Source: SIG607 sp045614505
GTDB taxonomy: Bacteria; Bacillota; Clostridia; Oscillospirales; Acutalibacteraceae
Length of the DNA stretch: 10,162 bases
Reading direction: 5' to 3'
NCBI GenBank assembly: GCA_045614505.1
Contig: JAZLDA010000084.1
Span: 1-10,162, forward strand
How positions within the stretch are numbered: position 1 is the stretch's first letter; every line of letters begins with the position of its first letter. Below, piece after piece: positions 1-6,910 of the stretch. Made by a program: the position numbers and the translations under genes. The notes beneath the pieces were generated by a model that did no database searches, was not told where the DNA came from, and worked only from the letters and a program-made list of their open reading frames with translations.

Positions 1-885
1 TATTGAGTTCATAGGAATAAATATAAAGCTTGCCACACTTGTTGCGGCGGCGCTGCCCGACATAGCAAGAGCGCCGAAGGAATTTATGGTGGACTGCATA
101 ATAACATTGGAAACCGAGAATATCATACCTTGAAGTCCTGCAGGCACACCGATATAAAGGGTTTGCATAAGCGCCTTTTTGTCAATGGAAAGCTTTTTAA
201 AATAAAGTCTGCAGTCGTTATTCTGCTTTTTCATATAAATGACAACCAGTACAGCCGAAACAGCCTGAGAAGTAACTGTTGCAATGCCCACACCGGCAAC
301 ACTCAAATCAAAGCCTGCCACAAGCAGTATATTAAGTCCGACATTTATGACACCCGAAACGCCGAGAAAAATGAGAGGACGGGTAGTGTCACCGATTGCA
401 CGGAGAATGGATGAGCCGAAATTATAAATAAGCTGTACGGGAAGTCCTGCAAAATATATTTTAAGATAAAGAGATGCAAGGGGGAGCACCTCATCAGGGG
501 TATCAATAACTTTAAGAATCTCACCTGAAAGGAAAAAGCCTATTGCCCCTACAACAACACCTAATATAACCGATAAAAGCATAGCAGTATGCACCGTCTT
601 TTTCACGGCTTCACTGTTTTTTGCTCCTACATTCTGCGCAACAACAACACCGGCTCCGTTACTCAGTCCCATAGCAAGGGCAACAATGGCATTTATAAGA
701 GAGCCTGTTGAGCCAACTGCAGAAACGGCGAAGTCACCGTCAGACGAAAACTGTCCAACAACTACGGTATCGGCAGCATTAAAGAAAATCTGCAAAAGCC
801 CGGAAATAATAATGGGAACAGCGAACAGAATTATTTTCTTTAAAAACGGGCCCGTGGTCATATCCAGTGTTTTGGACTTAGTCAC
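1..885 (-). CDS. MATE family efflux transporter (3' end outside window)
   Basis: Inner-membrane antiporter of the MATE family, which exports drugs or metabolites in exchange for Na+ or H+. I translated 295 codons by hand; the frame is still open at base 1, and MATE proteins are usually about 450 residues, so roughly the last third lies outside. The N-terminus has the family look: a short cytoplasmic lead ending in GPFLKKIILFAVPI, then hydrophobic segments with the typical NAADTVVVGQF stretch near residues 36-46, then GSTGSLINAIVALAMGLSNGAG, and SSILRAIGDTTRP near residue 160, all common in MepA/DinF-like clostridial MATEs. The chosen start is GTG at 885 because AAAGGAAG lies 7 bases upstream. 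An in-frame ATG at 906 lacks a ribosome site and sits against the hairpin. The gene begins 54 bp after the upstream gene and has no obvious promoter of its own in that gap. The substrate cannot be inferred. Confidence 0.93.
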   Translation of the reverse strand, partial: MTKSKTLDMTTGPFLKKIILFAVPIIISGLLQIFFNAADTVVVGQFSSDGDFAVSAVGSTGSLINAIVALAMGLSNGAGVVVAQNVGAKNSEAVKKTVHTAMLLSVILGVVVGAIGFFLSGEILKVIDTPDEVLPLASLYLKIYFAGLPVQLIYNFGSSILRAIGDTTRPLIFLGVSGVINVGLNILLVAGFDLSVAGVGIATVTSQAVSAVLVVIYMKKQNNDCRLYFKKLSIDKKALMQTLYIGVPAGLQGMIFSVSNVIMQSTINSFGALAMSGSAAATSVASFIFIPMNSI

Positions 886-908
886 AAAAATACTTCCTTT
901 CAGCATTA

Positions 909-934
909 AAACGGGACAGTGTACTGTCCCGTTT
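909..934 (-). terminator. Perfect inverted repeat, probable intrinsic terminator/attenuator
   Basis: Two 12-base arms (909-920 and 923-934, AAACGGGACAGT and its complement) flank a 2-base centre. As RNA the stem would open to about 10 bp with a larger loop. It begins 5 bp after the stop codon of the 940-2505 gene, and on the minus strand the arm runs into TTTT, so it fits a short-tailed rho-independent terminator. The T run is only four bases, so read-through into the MATE gene is plausible. Such a perfect DNA dyad could instead be a repressor site. Confidence 0.6.
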
Positions 935-939
935 GTTTA

Positions 940-2505
940 TCAGTTTACGCCTGCGAGTTTAAGCTTTAAACTTGCAAGGTCTGTAGTATTAATAATTCCG
1001 TCTTTATTAAAGTCGGCACGCATATTCATTTCCCCATTACCGTTTGCAAGGAAAATTTTAAGAACAGCTAAATCTGTAGTATTTACATTTCCATTGCCGT
1101 CTGCATCTCCCATAAGAGCACTGTCTCCAAGAGCGGATATAGTCTGAGTCTCTACAACATCGGCACAGAAGAAACAATATTTAACCCTTAATCCGTCCTC
1201 GGTTTGAGTCGGTTCTTCGATAATCTCCCAATCGGTTGGAAGGTGAACAATTTCCAGGCCTAAAGTATATGAGCCCTCTACCACGTTTTCTAAAAGGCTG
1301 TCTGCACTTGCTAAATAGGTAATGGTTTTACCATCCATATTAAGTCCGTAATAGGTTTTGCCTTCGGGTCTGTCTATAGGAATAGCTTTGAACACATTGT
1401 GATGGCTGTCATATACATAAATTTCCTTTTCGGTATTGAAGAAAATGTGTCCGTTATACTCAAAAAGACCTGCAAAATAACAGTTATATACACCGCCGCC
1501 GACTTCCCAGCCGTAGACATCATACTTTTCATTGTAAATACCGATATCCATAAGCTTTTCGGTATTTTTAAAATCCTTTGTACGCATAAAACCGCCGGCA
1601 TTTTTACTATTATCAATGTAATACCAATATTCGCCTATTTTATGTACTGCGGTAGTAGCTGTTCTCCAGGAATCGTTACCGGTGAAACTTTCGCATACTA
1701 TTCCCTCTACCTCAGGAATATAAAAATCATCATGATCGCCGTCTGCAATAATTTCGCTGTCGGAAAGGAGGAATTTATTATGCCTAACCTCACCTACGTA
1801 ATCGTAATCATAGGTAGGGCCTAAAATCGGGTCGTCGTAGGTGGCGTCAACGTGATACCATTTGCCGTCAATTTCTACAACATTCCAGCCGTGATTATCT
1901 ACTTCACTTATAACGTAATAGCAATTCATTCCTAAGCGGTGCAGAATATACATATAAGTATAAGCATAGCTCTGACAAACACCTATTTTATCCCTTAAAA
2001 AGCCTAATATATCGTGGTTTTCACTACCAAGGCCTTCAAAAAGGCGGTAGTCGTACATAAAGTTAACGTCGAGCCAGTCGTGAACATAGAGAGCCTTTTC
2101 CAGCTCACTCCAGTCTTTTCCTATTTTATTTATAACCTTATCGGTTTCTTGCTCCATAAACTTTCTCTCACTAAGCATCTTCTCTTTATCTATTTTATAA
2201 ACGAAAGTTAAGGTCTTAATGATTCCTGCCTGAGTTGCCGTTGCTTTGCTGATATACTCAAAATAATAAAGTTCGGGATGCTGAGTCTTCATTAAATTAT
2301 AATATTCCTGAACTTCAGACAATCCCACATGGAATTCAGTTATATCAACTTCTTCTTCCATGTTAAATACAGCATTATACATGGCCTCTTTAAAGGTCTC
2401 AGGCTGCTCTGCTACAGCAAATGAAGTTATGGAAAAAGCGCCAATCAGAATAACAATGCTTAATATAAATGAAATTATTTTTTTCAAAACATTCACCCTT
2501 AACAT
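940..2505 (-). CDS. Secreted transglutaminase-like protein with C-terminal type I dockerin (paralogue 1)
   Basis: Exported cysteine-protease-fold enzyme, probably a peptidase or amide-modifying enzyme outside the cell; its substrate is unknown. Visible parts: a signal peptide at residues 7-32 (KK, hydrophobic core, AVA then EQ); a helical N-terminal region to about 130; a transglutaminase-like core at about 135-225 with the triad Cys177 (GVCQSYA), His205 (NHGWNVV) and Asp220 (HVDATYDDP); the conserved block HNKFLLSDSEI at 242-252; a middle region at about 280-420 rich in YWYYID-like strands that resembles a beta-propeller; a linker with C444xxC447; and a dockerin at 466-521. The dockerin has two EF-hand-like loops with ligands D467/D469/N471/N475/D478 and D498/N500/D502/N506/D509. 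The ATG at 2505 has no good ribosome site. The in-frame TTG at 2487 follows AGGGTGA and would begin the signal peptide directly, so it is the likelier start. It is a paralogue of the upstream gene. Confidence 0.93.
   Translation of the reverse strand: MLRVNVLKKIISFILSIVILIGAFSITSFAVAEQPETFKEAMYNAVFNMEEEVDITEFHVGLSEVQEYYNLMKTQHPELYYFEYISKATATQAGIIKTLTFVYKIDKEKMLSERKFMEQETDKVINKIGKDWSELEKALYVHDWLDVNFMYDYRLFEGLGSENHDILGFLRDKIGVCQSYAYTYMYILHRLGMNCYYVISEVDNHGWNVVEIDGKWYHVDATYDDPILGPTYDYDYVGEVRHNKFLLSDSEIIADGDHDDFYIPEVEGIVCESFTGNDSWRTATTAVHKIGEYWYYIDNSKNAGGFMRTKDFKNTEKLMDIGIYNEKYDVYGWEVGGGVYNCYFAGLFEYNGHIFFNTEKEIYVYDSHHNVFKAIPIDRPEGKTYYGLNMDGKTITYLASADSLLENVVEGSYTLGLEIVHLPTDWEIIEEPTQTEDGLRVKYCFFCADVVETQTISALGDSALMGDADGNGNVNTTDLAVLKIFLANGNGEMNMRADFNKDGIINTTDLASLKLKLAGVN
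2485..2499 (-). promoter_or_regulatory. Ribosome site and alternative TTG start of the 940-2505 gene
   Basis: AGGGTGA (2493-2499) lies five bases before an in-frame TTG (2485-2487) that leads straight into KKIISF, the positive end of the signal peptide. The same arrangement occurs before the neighbouring paralogue, and the recombinase in this window must also use TTG. The annotated ATG at 2505 has only a T/A-rich upstream stretch. Confidence 0.6.
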
Positions 2506-2539
2506 TTTTTTAAAGGAAACCTATCCACATCAATTTTAA

Positions 2540-2568
2540 ATTGTATATTTAAATCTATAATAAGTCGG
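2540..2568 (-). promoter_or_regulatory. Putative sigma-A promoter for paralogue 1
   Basis: CCGACT (2563-2568) as a weak -35 and TACAAT (2540-2545) as -10 are separated by 17 bases. The spacing equals that of the promoter before the paralogous gene, and both share GACTTATT from the -35 into the spacer, which suggests the promoter was copied with the gene. The -35 is two bases off TTGACT, so it is probably weaker. No clear terminator separates this gene from the one upstream, so co-transcription is also possible. Confidence 0.5.
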
Positions 2569-2582
2569 TATAAATACATTTA

Positions 2583-4184
2583 TCATTTGTTGGCGAGATA
2601 CAGCTTAAGTAATGCAAGGTCGGAGGTATTTATATATCCATCTTTATCAAAATCTGCTCCGCTGTAGACCTTTTCTGAATAGCTTCCGGCTAAGAAAAGC
2701 TTTATAGTCGCAAGGTCGGTTGTAGAAACTTTTCCGTCTCCGTCTACGTCACCTGCGCCTTCGGGAATGGGAAGACTGGGTATGACTTCTTCATCTAAAA
2801 TATCTGTGCAAACATCACAATAAAGTAGCTTTTTACCGTTTTTGAACATTGTAGCCTCTTCTATAGTAAGCCATTTTTCGATAGGATGACCCATGTCGCA
2901 TACTCCGATGTACAGAAGCTGAGCGTCATCGAAATATACGTCGCTGGCTCCTATGATATAACAATCCTCTCCTATCATCTGAAAACCGAAAAATCTGCCG
3001 TAATCTTCTTTACCGCTCTCATTAAGACCAAAAACACCTACAACGTCGCCTGTTTCGGCATCGTATGTATAAAGATTGGTTTCATCGGTGAAGAACAAAT
3101 TTCCGTTATGTTCAAAAAGACCTGTATAATAACTTAAATATCCGTAGCCGTCATCTCTTATTGACCATATTCTGTCTATAGTGTAAATGTGCTCACTGGT
3201 AGTAAAATTTTTAGTTCTTTTAAGTCCACCGCCGCTCTCTTCATAATCAAGATAATACCAATAACCGTCGTCCATAGGTACCATAGAGGTAACAGCCTGC
3301 TTGTAGATATCAGCTCCATAATACTTATAACAGTAAATGGTTTCTTCAATACTGAATGGAATATACCAATTGTCGTGGTGACCGTCGTCTATTTCTGAGT
3401 CGGATAGAAGAAATTTATTGTGAAGCACTCTGCCGAAGCTGTCATACTTACTATATTTATTAAAGACAGGGTCATCATGAGTAGCGTCTACGTGATACCA
3501 TTTACCGTCAATTTGCACCACGTTCCAACCGTGGTTATCCTCATCACTTATAGCCATATAGCTTTTAATACCGCATTGACGCAAAAGGAAGGTCATTGCA
3601 TAAGCATACGCCTGACAAACTCCGGTACCGTCCTCGAACATATCAATCATTCCGTGGTTTTCTGTACCATCTGCAGTATAAAGACGAGTATCGTAACAGT
3701 AGTTTGCGCAAAGCCAGTCGTGAATAAAAAGAGTTTTCTGAGTGTCAGTCCAATCCTCGTCTATCTGATAATACACATGGGTGGCAATATCACTGATAAA
3801 CTCACGCTTTTCCAGCATCTGATTTTTAGTCATTGTATAATAGAGGGTAAGCTTTGTTATTTTTTTACCGTCATAATTCATATAGTAGTTATTGGTCTGA
3901 ACGTAATAATTTATTTCGGGATAATTATAATAAATCTTTCTCATTATATCCGTCAGAACAGGACAGTTAACGTAGCCCTGACTTGTAAGAGTATATTTCA
4001 AATTATATTTTGAAAGGTCTACGCTTTCTTTCATATTCCATATTGCGTTTACAATAGCCGTCTCGCAGTTTAGCTGGTTTGTCGAAACGTAAGCTGACGC
4101 AGAAAAGGAGAAAATTCCAAATATTAAAACAAAGCAAAGTAAAACACTTACAATCTTTTTCAAAACATTCACCCTCAAAAACAC
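2583..4184 (-). CDS. Secreted transglutaminase-like protein with C-terminal type I dockerin (paralogue 2)
   Basis: Exported transglutaminase-fold protein with the same architecture as its downstream neighbour. It has a signal peptide at residues 8-31 (KKIVSVLLC core, ASA then YV) and a helical N-terminal region. The catalytic core at about 150-240 holds Cys190 (TGVCQAYAYA), His218 (DNHGWNVV) and Asp233 (HVDATHDDP), followed by HNKFLLSDSEI at 255-265. A propeller-like middle region (about 280-430) with repeated YYLDY and LFEHNGNLFF motifs follows, then a linker with C456xxC459 and a dockerin at 478-533. The dockerin loops carry D479/D481/D483/S487/D490 and D511/D513/D515/N519/D522, so both calcium sites look intact. 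The open frame reaches a GTG at 4184 with a poor ribosome site. TTG at 4163, after AGGGTGA, is a better start and gives a normal signal peptide. Such domains act in proteolysis or cross-link processing; binding to a cohesin is inferred from the dockerin only. Confidence 0.93.
   Translation of the reverse strand: MFLRVNVLKKIVSVLLCFVLIFGIFSFSASAYVSTNQLNCETAIVNAIWNMKESVDLSKYNLKYTLTSQGYVNCPVLTDIMRKIYYNYPEINYYVQTNNYYMNYDGKKITKLTLYYTMTKNQMLEKREFISDIATHVYYQIDEDWTDTQKTLFIHDWLCANYCYDTRLYTADGTENHGMIDMFEDGTGVCQAYAYAMTFLLRQCGIKSYMAISDEDNHGWNVVQIDGKWYHVDATHDDPVFNKYSKYDSFGRVLHNKFLLSDSEIDDGHHDNWYIPFSIEETIYCYKYYGADIYKQAVTSMVPMDDGYWYYLDYEESGGGLKRTKNFTTSEHIYTIDRIWSIRDDGYGYLSYYTGLFEHNGNLFFTDETNLYTYDAETGDVVGVFGLNESGKEDYGRFFGFQMIGEDCYIIGASDVYFDDAQLLYIGVCDMGHPIEKWLTIEEATMFKNGKKLLYCDVCTDILDEEVIPSLPIPEGAGDVDGDGKVSTTDLATIKLFLAGSYSEKVYSGADFDKDGYINTSDLALLKLYLANK
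4161..4175 (-). promoter_or_regulatory. Ribosome site and alternative TTG start of the 2583-4184 gene
   Basis: AGGGTGA (4169-4175) is followed after five bases by an in-frame TTG (4161-4163) and then AAAAA. The bases match those before paralogue 1, whereas the sequences further upstream differ. This favours initiation at TTG over the GTG at 4184. Confidence 0.6.
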
Positions 4185-4207
4185 ATTTTCTTTAAATACT
4201 ATTATAT

Positions 4208-4236
4208 ATTTTATTCCTACTTAAAGAATAAGTCAA
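4208..4236 (-). promoter_or_regulatory. Sigma-A promoter for paralogue 2
   Basis: TTGACT (4231-4236) and TAAAAT (4208-4213) are separated by 17 bases and lie just after the terminator of the aconitase operon, in the right place to start a new transcript about 40 bases before the coding start. Confidence 0.75.
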
Positions 4237-4256
4237 CCGAATAAAAATTTTTCTGT

Positions 4257-4293
4257 AAAAATATCCTGCGCGAAAGCCTTTTTCACGCAGGAT
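4257..4293 (-). terminator. Rho-independent terminator of the citrate synthase-regulator-aconitase operon
   Basis: Eight G+C-rich pairs (4263-4270 with 4286-4293, ATCCTGCG and its complement), one G-U pair, then four more pairs close a 5-base loop. On the minus strand the stem is followed by A and five T (4257-4261), with another T run a few bases further. It lies about 20 bp after the aconitase stop codon. Confidence 0.9.
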
Positions 4294-4313
4294 ACAGTAA
4301 AACTATACAATTT

Positions 4314-6242
4314 TTAAGACTCTTTTGCTACGTAAGCAAGAAGTCCGCCTGCTTTAAGAATAGCCTTTTGTCTGTCTGTAAAGGAGCAGACAAGGTTTAT
4401 GTCTTCGCCGCTTGTCTTGTTGTGAAGAACCAGCTTTCCCTCATCCATACCGGCATAAACATTTTTGAGCTCAAGCACATCGCCTTGACTGAGTTTTTCG
4501 TAATCGTCAACCTTTTCAAGGGTAACAGGCATAATACCCGCATTAATAAGATTTGCAATATGAATTCTTGCAAAGCTTTTTGCAATTACCACTCTGACTC
4601 CCAGATACATAGGCACAAGTGCGGCGTGCTCACGGGAAGAGCCCTGACCGTAGTTTGAGCCGCCCAGTATAAAGCTTTCTCCCGCCGCTTTTGCGCGCTC
4701 CGAAAATGAGGTATCGCAAACACCGAAGCAGAACTGACTAAGATACGGAATATTGGAACGGTAAGGCAGAATTTTTGCGCCTGCAGGCATAATGTGGTCG
4801 GTTGTGATATTGTCACCCACTTTAAGCACAAGGGGCGCAGTAAGCTCATCTCTCTGAGGACGCGCATCGGGGAATTTCTTGATATTAGGTCCGCGAAGCA
4901 CTTCAACATTTTTGCTTTCTTCTTCCGTTGCAGGCTCAACCACTGCCGAATCGTTAATAAGGAAGTTTTCGGGCATAGTTACCTTTAATTCCTCACCCAT
5001 AAGTCTCGGGTCGGTAATTTCTCCCGTAAGGGCTACAGCAACGGCAGTTTCGGGAGAAACGAGATAAACCTGACCATCGGCAGTGCCGCTTCGTCCTTCA
5101 AAGTTACGGTTAAAGGTACGCAGAGATACTCCCCCCGAATTCGGTGAAAAGCCCATGCCGATACAAGGTCCGCAGGCACATTCCAGCACTCTGGCGCCGC
5201 TTGCAATAATATCAGAAAGAGCGCCGCAATCAGCAAGCATAGTGAGTACCTGCTTGCTTCCCGGGGAAACAGAAAGGCTTACGCTCTCTTTTATAGTCTT
5301 TCCCTTTAGCATGGCGGCAACCTTTAACATATCAAAAAGTGAAGAATTGGTACAAGAGCCGATACAAACCTGGTCAACCTTGGTGCCCTTTAATGAAGAC
5401 ACTGTCACGATATTATCAGGACTGTGAGGACAAGCAATAAGAGGCTCAAGTTCGCTGAGGTTTATATCAATGATTCTGTCATAAACAGCATCAGCGTCGC
5501 TCTCAAGCGGAATATAATCTTCTTCTCTTCCCTGCTTTTTAAGAAAATCTCTGGTAATTTCATCTGAAGGAAATATTGAGGTGGTTGCGCCAAGCTCGGT
5601 GCCCATATTGGTAATGGTTGCACGCTCGGGAACAGAAAGGGTCTTAACACCCTCACCGCCCCATTCGATAATAGCGCCTACTCCGCCCTTTACAGAAAGT
5701 ATGCGCAGTATTTCAAGGCTTACATCCTTAGCAGTAACGTAAGGATTTAATTTACCTGTAAGGTTTACCTTATACATTTTGGGCATAGTGATAAAGTATG
5801 CGCCGCCGCCCATTGCCACTGCTACATCCAAACCGCCTGCACCGAAGGCGAGCATACCTATACCGCCGCCTGTAGGGGTGTGGCTGTCGGAGCCGATAAG
5901 GGTTTTACCGGGCTTGCCGAAACGCTCAAGATGTACCTGATGGCAGATACCGTTACCGGGACGTGAAAAATAAATACCGTGTTTTTTAGCAACCGACTGA
6001 ATATAGCGGTGGTCATCAGCATTTTCAAAGCCTGACTGAAGTGTGTTGTGGTCTATGTAGGCAACACTTTTCTCCGTTTTAACCCTGTCAATTCCCATTG
6101 TTTCAAACTCAAGATAAGCCATAGTGCCTGTAGCATCCTGAGTCAGTGTCTGGTCAATTTTTAATGAAATCTCACTGCCAACGGTCATATCACCGCTACG
6201 CAGGTGTTCTTTAATGATTTTTTGTGCTAACGTTAATCCCAT
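4314..6242 (-). CDS. acn: Aconitate hydratase (Aquifex-type aconitase)
   Basis: Cytoplasmic [4Fe-4S] enzyme that isomerises citrate to isocitrate through cis-aconitate. The length of 642 residues fits the shorter putative-aconitase group known from Aquifex and many Clostridia rather than the roughly 900-residue AcnA. Domains 1-3 (about 1-440, LeuC-like) carry the cluster ligands Cys297 (IGSCTNSS) and Cys357/Cys360 (CGPCIG), the DSHTPTGGG motif at 119-127 and NRNFEGRSG at 378-386. The swivelling LeuD-like domain follows at about 450-642, with TTDHIMPAG at 480-488 and the active-site loop YGQGSSREHA at 531-540. The start ATG is preceded by AAAAAAGGAAAT, which overlaps the end of the regulator gene; only five bases separate the two genes. 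It is the last gene of the operon before a strong terminator. A homoaconitase or isopropylmalate isomerase role is less likely, given the neighbouring citrate synthase candidate and the fused single-chain form. Confidence 0.93.
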   Translation of the reverse strand: MGLTLAQKIIKEHLRSGDMTVGSEISLKIDQTLTQDATGTMAYLEFETMGIDRVKTEKSVAYIDHNTLQSGFENADDHRYIQSVAKKHGIYFSRPGNGICHQVHLERFGKPGKTLIGSDSHTPTGGGIGMLAFGAGGLDVAVAMGGGAYFITMPKMYKVNLTGKLNPYVTAKDVSLEILRILSVKGGVGAIIEWGGEGVKTLSVPERATITNMGTELGATTSIFPSDEITRDFLKKQGREEDYIPLESDADAVYDRIIDINLSELEPLIACPHSPDNIVTVSSLKGTKVDQVCIGSCTNSSLFDMLKVAAMLKGKTIKESVSLSVSPGSKQVLTMLADCGALSDIIASGARVLECACGPCIGMGFSPNSGGVSLRTFNRNFEGRSGTADGQVYLVSPETAVAVALTGEITDPRLMGEELKVTMPENFLINDSAVVEPATEEESKNVEVLRGPNIKKFPDARPQRDELTAPLVLKVGDNITTDHIMPAGAKILPYRSNIPYLSQFCFGVCDTSFSERAKAAGESFILGGSNYGQGSSREHAALVPMYLGVRVVIAKSFARIHIANLINAGIMPVTLEKVDDYEKLSQGDVLELKNVYAGMDEGKLVLHNKTSGEDINLVCSFTDRQKAILKAGGLLAYVAKES

Positions 6243-6247
6243 TTAAA

Positions 6248-6892
6248 TTAATTTCCTTTTTTGATAATATGTTTATATGCATTTTTTACATGCTCTGTCA
6301 TCTTTTCCTTTGCAAGAGCAGCATCTCTTTTAGAAAGCGCCTCAAGTATCGCCCTGTGCTCTGCATGGGACCGTACGGCTCGAATTTGATTTTCAACCGA
6401 AGCCTTGCGGTATTTCTGTATTTTCTTATGCAGTGGCATAAGTGTAGTGTAGACAACATTACTTCCGGAAAAACGGTATACAAGCTCATGGAAGTCGTTA
6501 TCAACGCTTTTTATATGGTCAGCATCCTTTTTCAGAGCATAGAATTCCTGCAAATCCACAAGCTCGGAAAGTTTTTTAAGCTCATCGTCGGTTATGCGCA
6601 GAGCTGCCTTTTCTGCCGCTATACCCTCAATGAGACTTCTTATTTCGTAAATATCACACAGGTCATCATTATTAATACCCAGTACCACCGAGCCTCTTGC
6701 GGTTTCTTCAATAATATGCTCATCAGCAAGACGTCGAAGCGCCTCACGCACAGGGGTACGGCTTACTCCGAGAGCCTCACTTATTTTGAGCTCGGTAAGT
6801 ACCTCACCGCGCGTATATTTACCGCTTAAAATATCGGTCTCCAGTTGTTCGTAAACCTGGTCTGCAAGAGAAACTGTTTTGTGGTCTATCAT
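6248..6892 (-). CDS. GntR-family transcriptional regulator, FCD subfamily
   Basis: DNA-binding regulator with an N-terminal winged helix (about residues 8-72) that includes the typical YTRGEVLTELKISEALGVSRTPVREALRRL pattern in two parts, and an all-helical FCD effector domain (about 78-208). Likely metal or ligand residues of the FCD pocket are Asp131, His135, His179 and His201. FCD regulators usually sense small carboxylic acids. Because the gene sits between a citrate synthase candidate and an aconitase, citrate, isocitrate, 2-oxoglutarate or a related acid is a reasonable guess, but the effector is not shown by the sequence. The gene starts 18 bp after the citrate synthase stop codon, with a GGGGG stretch about 11 bases before ATG, and ends five bases before the aconitase. 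It probably controls its own operon through the dyad at 8305-8328. Confidence 0.92.
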   Translation of the reverse strand: MIDHKTVSLADQVYEQLETDILSGKYTRGEVLTELKISEALGVSRTPVREALRRLADEHIIEETARGSVVLGINNDDLCDIYEIRSLIEGIAAEKAALRITDDELKKLSELVDLQEFYALKKDADHIKSVDNDFHELVYRFSGSNVVYTTLMPLHKKIQKYRKASVENQIRAVRSHAEHRAILEALSKRDAALAKEKMTEHVKNAYKHIIKKGN

Positions 6893-6910
6893 AAAACTTT
6901 GCCCCCAAAA

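Noticed and set aside
686..1147. Plus-strand open frame spanning the MATE start and the dockerin end
   Set aside because: It crosses two real minus-strand genes and the hairpin between them, with no family resemblance.
3420..4013. Long plus-strand open frame (197 codons) opposite the upstream transglutaminase gene
   Set aside because: Antisense shadow of a clearly recognisable coding gene; product has no domain, and composition follows the complement of the real frame.
4314..6242. Fused LeuC-LeuD isopropylmalate isomerase, or homoaconitase, to explain a leucine or lysine operon
   Set aside because: The single-chain length and motifs fit Aquifex-type aconitase, and there are no other leucine or lysine genes in the operon.
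6224..6829. Plus-strand open frame of 201 codons opposite the GntR regulator
   Set aside because: The minus strand encodes an intact GntR/FCD protein with all motifs; the opposite frame has no recognisable feature.
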